NCBI GenBank assembly: GCA_900539775.1
Contig: UQDL01000005.1
Location: forward strand, 1 to 64,000
DNA: 64,000 nt
Source of the DNA: an uncultured Anaerotruncus sp.
Lineage (GTDB): Bacteria > Bacillota > Clostridia > Oscillospirales > Acutalibacteraceae
Reading direction: 5' to 3'
Below, piece after piece: positions 52,993 to 60,514 of the stretch. The notes under the pieces were generated by a model. That model saw only the letters and a list, made by a program, of their open reading frames with translations. It searched no databases and was not told where the DNA came from. Position numbers and translations under genes: made by a program. How positions within the stretch are numbered: the stretch's first letter is position 1; every line of letters starts with the position of its first letter.

Positions 52993-53877
52993 ATGCCATA
53001 TCATTCAATTAAAGATATTTTAAACATTTGCAAAAGCACCGGCTGCGAATTTTGGCAGGTTGTTTCGGACGAACAAACACAGGAGGCACTTTCCACGCCA
53101 AACGCTGTTTTTGAGGAAATGCGCCAAATGTATCACATCATGAAAGCCACCGTAAATGAATATGATAAATCTGCCGTTTCCGCAGGAAAAATGGCCGGCG
53201 GAGGCGGAGAACTTCTGCATAAATACAACAAAAACGGCAACAAATTGCTTGGTGATTTTCTTTCGCTGGTGATAGAATATGCTGTTAAAACAGCTGAAAG
53301 CAACGCTTGCATGAAACGAATTGTTGCGGCACCGACTGCCGGAAGCTGCGGAATAATTCCCGCCGTTTTCATTGCATACGAGCAGTGCTTCAATGCAAGT
53401 GAAGATGCCATTGTTAAAGCGCTTTTCACCGCCTCGGGAATTGGCGAAATAGTGGCGGAAAATGCCTCAATAAGCGGTGCGCAGGGCGGCTGCCAGGCTG
53501 AAATCGGCACTGCGGCAGCGATGGCAGCAGCAGGAATTGCTTATCTTGAAGGCGGAAATGCGGAATGCATTTCAAACGCTGCCGCCATTGCGCTTAAAAA
53601 TATGCTGGGCTTGGTTTGCGATCCTGTTGACGGGCTTGTTGAAGTGCCATGCATTAAGAGAAACGCACTCGGCGCATCCAATGCCGTTACTGCCGCTCAA
53701 ATGGCACTTGCCGGAATCAAAAGCGTTATTCCGGCAGATGAAGTTATAGATGCAATGTTCCAAATAGGCTGTTCCCTGCCGGCATGCCTCAGAGAAACCT
53801 CACAGGCCGGGCTTGCCATAACGCCAACGGCATTAAAAATTGAAAAAAAACTCCGTTCAAAAGGAACATTACGCTGA
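52993..53877 (+). CDS. sdaAA: L-serine dehydratase, iron-sulfur alpha subunit
   Basis: A 294-residue subunit of the oxygen-labile [4Fe-4S] L-serine dehydratase: SAGKMAGGGGELLHKY, IVAAPTAGSCGIIPAV, ISGAQGGCQAEIGTAAAM and LGLVCDPVDGLVEVPCI hold the conserved cysteines that bind the cluster. It needs the beta subunit encoded 57 nt upstream, which here is frameshifted. AAGGAG precedes ATG. Converts serine to pyruvate and ammonia. Confidence 0.95.
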   Translation: MPYHSIKDILNICKSTGCEFWQVVSDEQTQEALSTPNAVFEEMRQMYHIMKATVNEYDKSAVSAGKMAGGGGELLHKYNKNGNKLLGDFLSLVIEYAVKTAESNACMKRIVAAPTAGSCGIIPAVFIAYEQCFNASEDAIVKALFTASGIGEIVAENASISGAQGGCQAEIGTAAAMAAAGIAYLEGGNAECISNAAAIALKNMLGLVCDPVDGLVEVPCIKRNALGASNAVTAAQMALAGIKSVIPADEVIDAMFQIGCSLPACLRETSQAGLAITPTALKIEKKLRSKGTLR

Positions 53878-53896
53878 ATGTTATAAAATGCGATAA

Positions 53897-53928
53897 GAAA
53901 ACCGCCCTGCATATGCAAGGCGGTTTTT
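53897..53928. terminator. Bidirectional terminator between sdaAA and ugd
   Basis: AAAACCGCC.TGC-AT-GCA.GGCGGTTTTT, strong stem with T5 on the plus side and A-rich before the stem. Confidence 0.8.
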
Positions 53929-53968
53929 GCTTTAAGATTATATTTTTAAAAATGATTTGATTTAAAAA

Positions 53969-55207
53969 TCAGTCTCTGCCAAACAAATCACGAGTGTAAA
54001 CCTTGCTTTGAACATCATCAAGGCACGAATCATAGCGGTTTGCAATTATCGCATCACTTTCGCATTTAAATTTATCAAGGTCGTTTACAACTTCGCTGCC
54101 AAAGAATGTGGCGCCGTTTTCAAGAGTTGGCTCAAAAATAATTACTTTTGCGCCTTTTGCCTTAATACGCTTCATAACTCCCTGAATTGAAGACTGCCTG
54201 AAATTATCGGAATTAGACTTCATTGTAAGGCGAAAAACGCCGATGGTTACATTCTTTTCCATTGACGAATCATATGTATTATCATCATCATAGCTGTAAT
54301 ATCCTGCCATTTGCAAAACTCTGTCTGCAATGAAATCTTTTCTTGTTTTGTTGCTTTCAACAATGGCAGACATCATATTTTGAGGCACATCCTCGTAATT
54401 TGCAAGCAATTGCTTTGTGTCCTTCGGCAGGCAATAGCCGCCGTATCCGAATGATGGGTTATTATAGTGAGTGCCGATTCGCGGATCAAGGCAAACGCCG
54501 TCAATAATTTGCTTTGTATTTAAGCCCTTCATTTCCGCATATGTGTCAAGCTCGTTGAAATAAGAAACCCTGAGTGCAAGATATGTGTTTGCAAAAAGCT
54601 TAACAGCCTCGGCCTCCGTGAAGCCCATAATCAGAGTGTCTATATCTTCCTTAATTGCACCTTCTTTAAGCAAATCGGCAAAGGAATTTGCCGCCTTAAC
54701 AAGCCGCTCATCTTCCATATCTGTGCCGACAATTATTCTTGACGGATAAAGATTATCATAAAGTGCCTTTGATTCACGAAGAAATTCAGGGCTGAAGATT
54801 ATGTTGCTGCAATTATATTTCTTGCGCACATAAGCTGTGTAACCAACCGGAATTGTGGATTTAATAACCATAATTGCATTTGGATTATTTTGCAAAACAA
54901 GTTCTATTACCGCTTCAACGGCAGAAGTATCAAAGAAATTCTTTTTACTGTCATAATTCGTCGGAGCTGCAATAACAACATAATCCGCATCCTTATAAGC
55001 CGAAGCGCCGTCTAATGTGGCGGTTAAATCAAGATCCTTTTCCGCAAGATATTTTTCGATATATTCATCCTGAATTGGAGATTTGCGTGAGTTTATAAGC
55101 TCAACCTTTTCAGGAATTATGTCAACGGCCGTAACCGTGTGATGCTGTGATAATAATGTGGCTATGGATAAGCCTACATATCCCGTTCCTGCAACTGCTA
55201 TTTTCAT
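53969..55207 (-). CDS. ugd: UDP-glucose 6-dehydrogenase-type nucleotide sugar dehydrogenase
   Basis: A 412-residue NAD-dependent dehydrogenase. KIAVAGTGYVGLSIATLL is the Rossmann loop, SPEFLRESKALYDNL and NTYLALRVSYFNELDTYAE the central region, and FGYGGYCLPKDTKQL carries catalytic Cys. The C-terminal domain follows. It oxidises UDP-glucose to UDP-glucuronate (UDP-galactose or ManNAc variants are possible). AAAGG and a start motif set ATG at 55207. It stands with the damaged polysaccharide genes to its right, supplying precursor. Confidence 0.9.
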   Translation of the reverse strand: MKIAVAGTGYVGLSIATLLSQHHTVTAVDIIPEKVELINSRKSPIQDEYIEKYLAEKDLDLTATLDGASAYKDADYVVIAAPTNYDSKKNFFDTSAVEAVIELVLQNNPNAIMVIKSTIPVGYTAYVRKKYNCSNIIFSPEFLRESKALYDNLYPSRIIVGTDMEDERLVKAANSFADLLKEGAIKEDIDTLIMGFTEAEAVKLFANTYLALRVSYFNELDTYAEMKGLNTKQIIDGVCLDPRIGTHYNNPSFGYGGYCLPKDTKQLLANYEDVPQNMMSAIVESNKTRKDFIADRVLQMAGYYSYDDDNTYDSSMEKNVTIGVFRLTMKSNSDNFRQSSIQGVMKRIKAKGAKVIIFEPTLENGATFFGSEVVNDLDKFKCESDAIIANRYDSCLDDVQSKVYTRDLFGRD

Positions 55208-55256
55208 ACTTTTTTCCTTTCGTTGCGGCACAACGGCCGCAGTGTCTTTACTAAAC

Positions 55257-55285
55257 ATTTTATACTACTTCGCCGTTTTTAGCAA
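55257..55285 (-). promoter_or_regulatory. Promoter of ugd
   Basis: Minus strand TTGCTA (55280-55285), 17-nt spacer, TAAAAT (55257-55262). The leader holds a TGCGGC/GCCGCA hairpin (55224-55241). Confidence 0.55.
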
Positions 55286-55371
55286 GCCCCATTATATAAT
55301 TATTGCAGGGCATAATCTTTTTTGAAAGAGGCATTATATGGCGTGGTTCGTTATTTTTGCTAAAATGATAA

Positions 55372-55739
55372 TCTTGTTGCGGACACAAATATGTTTATGA
55401 TAATGTCGGAAATTTGTTTAAGGGAATCAGTGATTCCGATATCGAAACAACTTATGTGTATTCCGATGTTGGTATGCTGTGTAAAAAATCCATTGATATT
55501 TACAATTACTACTATGGAAATAACGGGCAATGTGATAAAATAGATATTATGGGAAAGCCATTGTTGATTATGATTACAAGGTTTCAGACTCGGACATTTT
55601 GGGATTACCTTGGATAGGCTCTCTTTTTACTAATTTTGCAGGATATATATATGGTGTGGACAATATAAGAGATTCCTACGTCAGCATCTATAAAGTTTTT
55701 AATAGCCAGTACAGTGGCAAAAGCTGTATTAGATTTTGA
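55372..55739 (+). pseudogene. Rhs/YD-repeat protein fragment with frameshift
   Basis: After a stop at 55369 the frame reads HKYVYDNVGNLFKGI, then TTYVYSDVGMLCKKS, a good pair of YD repeats (Y-x-Y-D-x-x-G-x-L) as found in Rhs proteins. It ends at 55617, but a second frame from about 55570 continues as VDYDYKVSDSDILGLPWIG and on to TGA at 55739. No start codon or ribosome site precedes it. It is a C-terminal shard of an Rhs-type polymorphic toxin with a frame change, and lies 39 nt before a small membrane-protein gene. Confidence 0.6.
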
Positions 55740-55778
55740 GATAGATTTTGAAAACGGTCATTTTTGGGGGATAGAAAT

Positions 55779-56300
55779 ATGAAAATATATTATTTCAGAT
55801 ACAAAAATTTTAGCGAAAAGCTTGCCAGTGGTTTTATGTCATTTCTTTCCAATTTGGCGATTCCTATTGTTTCGTTCTATGCAATTATATTTATTTTGGG
55901 TCTGCTTGGTCTGTTAAAACGTATGCCACTTGAATTCTCTTTTGTGCTTTTTTCTTTGTCGATTGTTATAGGAGTAATTTGCGCAATAAGGTATTGTGTA
56001 TGCTTTAAGGGCGTTACTCTCTACGACTCATATATGGAAATAACAACACAAAATTTAGGATTTGGAAAGGAAAGGCCGAAAATAAAAATAATGTACTCGG
56101 ATATTGCAAGTGTGTTTAACAACACTTACAATTTAAGATATAACCGCAAAAAGGCTCGAAAAACTTTTATTGCAGGTGATCTTTCCGATTATATCGAGTT
56201 GACTTTAAAAGGTGGTAAACAATTCTGTTTTTCGGTATATGATCAAACCGAGTTTTTAGATGAATTGTTGAAAAGAAGAGAAATGATTGATAAACAATAA
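55779..56300 (+). CDS. Two-helix membrane protein with PH-like domain, candidate immunity protein 1
   Basis: A 173-residue protein. Two transmembrane helices (about 25-48 and 55-77) are followed by a soluble domain whose pattern (YDSYMEITTQNLGF, then KIKIMYSDIASV, YIELTLKGGKQFCFSVYDQT and FLDELLKRR) suggests a bacterial PH-like fold. GGGGGA 8 nt upstream sets ATG at 55779. It follows an Rhs fragment, the usual place of immunity genes. I know no named family for it. Codon usage is more AT-rich than in the flanking core genes. Confidence 0.6.
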   Translation: MKIYYFRYKNFSEKLASGFMSFLSNLAIPIVSFYAIIFILGLLGLLKRMPLEFSFVLFSLSIVIGVICAIRYCVCFKGVTLYDSYMEITTQNLGFGKERPKIKIMYSDIASVFNNTYNLRYNRKKARKTFIAGDLSDYIELTLKGGKQFCFSVYDQTEFLDELLKRREMIDKQ

Positions 56301-56785
56301 TCTCATCCTTTTTTGATTTTTTGGGAGATGTTTTCTCAATTTTTCCGAGTTTTCCCAAATTGTTTCTTAATCTGGTATTGGGTGCCCCGGAGCATATTTG
56401 GGACTCTTTGAGTAACGGATTTGACAAAATAAAAATCGGAGAGTTTGTTGTTAATGCATCGATTTGGTTTACTAACAGCTTTTTGGAAATTGCGGCAAAG
56501 TCAACATTTTGGGGCGCATTTGCTTCGTGGGGGATTGGAATTTTCCCTGCAGAGTTGTCTGTTATATTTTTAGGTTTAGCAAATGACAAAAGTTTGTCGC
56601 CCGGTCAAAAAATGACGGTATTGTTTGTTGATGGAATTGCAGCAATTGTTTCTAATGCAATTTCTTTTCTTGTTGCTGCGGTGGAGCCAAGTAAAGCTTT
56701 TGCAACAACAGTAAATGTTATAAGTTTCTTTTTGCCGGGATTGACTGATGCAATAACTAAATATATCATCAGAAAGAAGGCTTGA
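56294..56785 (+). CDS. Hydrophobic protein fragment, possibly a displaced toxin tip
   Basis: Open after a TAA at 56291; the only starts are TTG codons (56321), without a ribosome site. About 155 residues with three hydrophobic segments (FLNLVLGAPEHIWDSL, STFWGAFASWGIGIFPAELSV and MTVLFVDGIAAIVSNAISFLV). It ends 4 nt before the start of the next gene. It looks like a C-terminal fragment of a larger protein, perhaps the membrane-active tip of an Rhs toxin. Not recognised. Confidence 0.4.
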   Translation, partial: TIISSFFDFLGDVFSIFPSFPKLFLNLVLGAPEHIWDSLSNGFDKIKIGEFVVNASIWFTNSFLEIAAKSTFWGAFASWGIGIFPAELSVIFLGLANDKSLSPGQKMTVLFVDGIAAIVSNAISFLVAAVEPSKAFATTVNVISFFLPGLTDAITKYIIRKKA

Positions 56786-56789
56786 AAAT

Positions 56790-57889
56790 ATGAAAAAGCT
56801 TATGATGGCAAAGAAAGGCCCTTTGGTTAGATTAGTAAGTCTTGTAATGCAAATATTTGTTATTTGTCCTTTGTTGTTTTTAGTTTTGATCATTCCCACC
56901 TTTGCGATTGCCGATGCCGCAAATTTAGAAGACAAATTCTTAGTTTTTAAAATTGTATTTTTACTGTGCAATATATTATATATTATAAGAAACAATATTG
57001 TTAAAATTTACGATAACAAAATAATTATGCGTCTTTTTTTGTGGGAAAAAAAATCGTTGAACTGGAAGATATAAGCGATTTGCGGATCATCACATATAAA
57101 GAACTGCGAACAATGATATTTAATGCAAGCAGTACCGATCCGTTAATAACTAATACGTTTTCATTTGTTATACCGATGGGTAACTTTGTTACATTCAAAA
57201 ATAAGTTCGGAAGAGATGTTATTATAGGTGTTTGGAGTTATAAAAAACTGTACCAAATACTGAATGAACATATAAATGTTCCTGTTAGAGAAGATATCGA
57301 GAATGAAAATTTGAATGCTTTGGATGCGCCCGGCGGTAATAAGATGCAGGATATAAAACCCAAATCCGAAAAACTGCATGCTTCAAATAATGGCAGAGGC
57401 GTGTATAACATGATTGTTAAAATGCCTTTGGGTGAACACATAAAAATGTTCTTTAGGTATTTTTATGTAACAATATTGGGACCGCTGTTCTATGTTCTGT
57501 TTTTCGGTTGGCAAAGCGAAAACGCAGAAATAGGAATACCGAGGTTTGTTTGGGCGGTTCTTTTCTTTGTGGGTTCTGCCGTTGCTTATTATCGGATTAT
57601 CAGTGTCAGAGTAGATACGGGAAAGGCCGTAATCAGGCTGAATTTGTTTGATAACGGTGATAAAGATGTTATTAGATATAATGGCTTGTCTAATTTGGGC
57701 TATGTAAATGATATCGCAGAAATAGAGCAATTAAAAACGGATAAATCCAAATTTGCGATTGTTACTCCGTATTGTGAAAATCATATTGATAAAATAATCA
57801 GATTTGATTTGAAAAACAACATTTCCGTTGCAATATCCGTAAGCGACCCTGAAACTCTTTATGAGGTACTAAATGAGGCATCGGATTAG
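56790..57889 (+). pseudogene. Tandem 2TM-PH protein split by a frameshift in an A8 run, candidate immunity protein 2
   Basis: Two overlapping frames: 56790-57074 (94 codons) and 57041-57889 (282 codons). The first has two helices and ends near IMRLFLWEKK; the second starts at KKIVELEDISDLRI, exactly continuing a PH-like domain. One extra A in the A8 run at 57046-57053 joins them. The second frame then repeats the design: two helices (about 130-190 of that frame) and another PH-like domain (RVDTGKAVIRLNLF to LYEVLNE). So this is a duplicated form of the neighbouring 2TM-PH proteins. Start ATG 56790 follows AAGG. Confidence 0.55.
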
Positions 57890-57924
57890 ATCTTAAGTGT
57901 TGTTGAAATACAATAAAAGGCTAA

Positions 57925-58071
57925 TCAAATAAGCTCAGTTCCAATGCATATGCTTATTGTTTGAACTGCCCGGTTTCTTTTCATGATGTACAGGGAACAA
58001 CACCCGAACTGTCAATCAATTTAACGGATGTTATATCCTTAAGATTCAAAGGCCTTGTTTTTAAATACTGA
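57925..58071 (+). pseudogene. Rhs core-end fragment with short tip
   Basis: After a stop at 57922 the frame reads NKLSSNAYAYCLNCPVSFHD, the conserved end of an Rhs core (x-Y-A-Y-C-x-N-x-P-V-x), then about 28 residues and a stop at 58069-58071. It has no start or ribosome site. The membrane protein that follows begins 10 nt later. This is a displaced Rhs tip whose toxin part is gone or truncated. Confidence 0.65.
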
Positions 58072-58081
58072 GGAAAATGTT

Positions 58082-58642
58082 ATGAAATATAAATATAAGT
58101 TTTCATATGGAAGTATATCTAATTATCTTCTTAGCCAATACATTATAATGAGTATGAATTTTTTTATATCCCTTTGCTTCGTTTTCGTTGATTATCACTT
58201 GTATAATTTACTTGCAGAAAAATTCAGCAAACAAGCAACGCCATTGCTTATTATCCAAATAATGTGCTTTGTTTTAACAAGTCTTTTTTTTGCATATATG
58301 GTAGTTACTTTTGTTATTCCTAAAAGGGTAATTTTAACCGATAGTTCTATTTATATTAGAAAGTATTTCTGGGACCTTGCAAATTTTTCCAGGGGATTCA
58401 ATGATAAGATACTTTTAAATGATGTGATAGAATGCAAGAAATATGACGGCAAGAGGCCTCGTTGGGATCGAGACCGACCATATGCTGTCCCTTTTTTTGA
58501 ATGGGATGATTTGGTTGAAATCGTGCTCGCAGGTGAGAGTGTGTTGGGTCTGAAAGATGATAAGGTATATCTTGTCCCTATACAAAATTCAGAAGATTTT
58601 ATAAAAAGGGTTAATGAAAGAATAACGAGCAATTGTCTGTAG
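58082..58642 (+). CDS. Two-helix membrane protein with PH-like domain, candidate immunity protein 3
   Basis: A 186-residue protein. Helices at about 18-40 and 58-82 precede a soluble domain with the same pattern as candidate 1: VILTDSSIYIRKYFW, ILLNDVIECKKYDG, FEWDDLVEIVLAGESV and FIKRVNERI. GAGG lies 8 nt before ATG at 58082. It overlaps the next Rhs fragment and directly follows the previous one. Function as immunity protein is inferred from position. Confidence 0.58.
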   Translation: MKYKYKFSYGSISNYLLSQYIIMSMNFFISLCFVFVDYHLYNLLAEKFSKQATPLLIIQIMCFVLTSLFFAYMVVTFVIPKRVILTDSSIYIRKYFWDLANFSRGFNDKILLNDVIECKKYDGKRPRWDRDRPYAVPFFEWDDLVEIVLAGESVLGLKDDKVYLVPIQNSEDFIKRVNERITSNCL

Positions 58643-58788
58643 CCAAAGTAAATCCGCTGCGTTATCGCAGATATTATTATGATGCCGAAACGGGAATGTA
58701 CACCTTTTTTTGGGTTTTGACAAGCTTGTTACTTGGTGGATTTGTGGATGAATTAGGAACTAGAGATAAAGCAGAATATATCATATAA
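58618..58788 (+). pseudogene. Rhs core fragment with short hydrophobic tip
   Basis: A frame open from 58618 contains NPLRYRRYYYDAETGMY, the canonical late-core Rhs motif (N-P-x-R-Y-R-x-Y-Y-Y-D-x-E-T-G-x-Y), followed by about 30 residues with one hydrophobic stretch and a stop at 58786-58788. It overlaps the end of candidate immunity gene 3 and has no start codon of its own. Confidence 0.7.
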
Positions 58789-58824
58789 TTGGTATTATTT
58801 ATTGTTTGTGGATTGGAGTAAGAT

Positions 58825-59223
58825 ATGAATGAAAACACACAATGGCCTTTTCGACTGTCTGTGCCTTCAATGAATTGCATAGCTGTTATTACCGTGGTTG
58901 GCAAGCTGATATTCCAAAGAGTTGGAACTTATGCAAATTACTATGGTGGAAGGTATAGTATGATGGAATTATCTGCTATTGCACTTCCTTTACTGATACT
59001 GATTGTACCAATTTTTAACAGAAAATATCGTGAGATGTGTTGGAACAAAAAAACACTTATGTTAACTATCGGTATTTTATTAGCAAGTGTATTATTAATC
59101 ACAATAATGTATGCAAATAAGAACTATTATTACACACTTTGGTTTAAAGAAGGCGGATGGACACGCGAAAACTGTCCGCCGATTCGGTGGGATTTTTGGA
59201 ATATTATCGGTAAAACAGCATAG
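58825..59223 (+). CDS. Small membrane protein, candidate immunity protein 4
   Basis: A 132-residue protein with three hydrophobic segments (about 15-33, 47-66 and 76-97) and a polar C-terminus. GGAGTAAGAT precedes ATG. It differs from the 2TM-PH proteins. It follows the Rhs fragment by 36 nt, which is why an immunity role is suspected. Not recognised. Confidence 0.5.
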   Translation: MNENTQWPFRLSVPSMNCIAVITVVGKLIFQRVGTYANYYGGRYSMMELSAIALPLLILIVPIFNRKYREMCWNKKTLMLTIGILLASVLLITIMYANKNYYYTLWFKEGGWTRENCPPIRWDFWNIIGKTA

Positions 59224-59243
59224 CGCAATAAAATTGTCCCTAC

Positions 59244-59278
59244 AAAAAAGGCTGCGTTTTTGACGCGGCCTTTTTTGT
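59244..59278 (+). terminator. Terminator at the end of the Rhs/immunity array
   Basis: AAAAAAGGC.GCG ... CGC.GGCCTTTTTT with a short loop and T6. Confidence 0.75.
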
Positions 59279-59294
59279 TGAATACCAACCAAAA

Positions 59295-59328
59295 ATTTTA
59301 ATTTCACGGAATTCGGTGAAATTAAAAT
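59295..59328. repeat. AT-rich palindrome
   Basis: Arms ATTTTAATTTCAC and GTGAAATTAAAAT pair perfectly over 13 bp around GGAATTCG. No protein frame; could be a remnant of a small mobile element or a regulatory palindrome. Confidence 0.6.
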
Positions 59329-59362
59329 AAAATTTGCCCCTTGCAACGGAAATAAGCAAAGA

Positions 59363-59416
59363 TAAAAACAGCTTGCCTTGCTTTATGAAAAAACATTCAA
59401 TAAGCAAGGCAAGCTG
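59363..59416 (-). terminator. Long hairpin, likely terminator of the chimeric nitroreductase gene
   Basis: CAGCTTGCCTTGCTT (59369-59383) and AAGCAAGGCAAGCTG (59402-59416) pair perfectly; on the minus strand the stem is followed by TTTTTATC. Confidence 0.65.
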
Positions 59417-59500
59417 AATTATTTGAATTTTTAAGACATGAAATAACATATTTATAGGCAACTTCAAACATATAGTGAAAATGCCAAAGAAGCCTAATAT

Positions 59501-59599
59501 ATGCTAAGCAAAAGTATTAAATCCTATGTTGGCAAAGATAAAGAAAAGGCAAAAGCCCAATACCGAGAATCAATTGATTTCCTTATGGCTTTGTTATAA
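59501..59599 (+). CDS. Very small ORF, doubtful
   Basis: Thirty-two codons, MLSKSIKSYVGKDKEKAKA and onwards to FLMALL, charged then hydrophobic. No ribosome site. It may be a fragment of a larger helical protein. Confidence 0.2.
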   Translation: MLSKSIKSYVGKDKEKAKAQYRESIDFLMALL

Positions 59600-59604
59600 T
59601 TACT

Positions 59605-60141
59605 TCACCTAACAAAATATAATATCTTTTCAACATCTCGCTTTGCGGATAAAGCTGCCTTATATTCCTCTCCTTTAGGATATCCTGCTGCCACAAGTGA
59701 AATTACTTTTTGAGAATGCGGAATTCCCAGCAAACGTTCTAATTTATTATCCATATCAGGTTCAGAGCCCCATATTATATGACAAGATAAAATATCAAAA
59801 GCATTTAACGAATATAATAAATTCATTATGAAAATTCCGCCATCAACATATACCGTGTTTCTTTCATATTCATTTTGATACAAACTCAAGTCTCCGGCAA
59901 CTGCAAATATTACGGCAGGCTTTTCAAAGCCATTAAATCCACCATGCATCTTCATTATTTGGATAATTTTACTGTCGTTTATACATGCATAGATTCTTGT
60001 TGCTTGTCTGTTACATGCACTTGACATCCAATTTGTTTCATATGCCTCTATGACATATTTTAATTCATTACCGTGCATTGTTGGTGATGAAAGCCAAATC
60101 TTTTCCTCAAACTTTTCAAAATCATTATCAAAATCAAACAT
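59605..60141 (-). CDS. Nitroreductase-family protein with a DegT-aminotransferase N-terminus (chimera)
   Basis: A 178-residue frame with AAAGG 8 nt before ATG. Residues 13-41 (EKIWLSSPTMHGNELKYVIE and AYETNWMS) are the N-terminal start of DegT/DnrJ/EryC1 sugar aminotransferases, as in S-S-P-T-M-H-G-x-E. At residue 42 it switches to a nitroreductase: SACNRQATRIY, then YVDGGIFIMNLLYSL and VAAGYPKGEEYKAA. The usual nitroreductase N-terminus with its S-R-R-S-V-R FMN-binding residues is missing. Both parents are common in polysaccharide clusters. It looks like a deletion fusion; activity is doubtful. Confidence 0.7.
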   Translation of the reverse strand: MFDFDNDFEKFEEKIWLSSPTMHGNELKYVIEAYETNWMSSACNRQATRIYACINDSKIIQIMKMHGGFNGFEKPAVIFAVAGDLSLYQNEYERNTVYVDGGIFIMNLLYSLNAFDILSCHIIWGSEPDMDNKLERLLGIPHSQKVISLVAAGYPKGEEYKAALSAKRDVEKILYFVR

Positions 60142-60514
60142 TTATTGTACCTTTCAAAGCGCCTGCAACAGAAACAAGCCGTTTATTCAAACCGAAAAAC
60201 GAGAACAACTCACAGTCTTAACGAGTTTGTGTGCTAAGTCAATCCGTTATCTTGTTTTTTGTTCAAAATCGCACATTATTTTATTGTGTCATTGTACTGT
60301 GTGCACTGTTTAATAAATATTACCGGTTTTGTAGGAAACCCCAAATTACTGCCACTTCACTTTTACAAAAAACATTTACACAGCATCTCCGGCTTTTTTA
60401 ACACATTCTCTTTTTATATTTCAAGCTTTATTTAACGAGTTAGAAACAAAGCTTCTGCAATATCCAAGATCTGCTTGCACCGCTTGCTTTTGCCTAATCC
60501 TCAATTCATCAAAA
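60142..60514. other. Intergenic stretch, no gene seen
   Basis: Between the chimeric gene and the dehydratase gene. A weak minus-strand TTGACT (about 60236-60241) with TAAGAC may be a promoter for the chimera. No protein frame or RNA is recognisable; a likely deletion scar. Confidence 0.5.
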
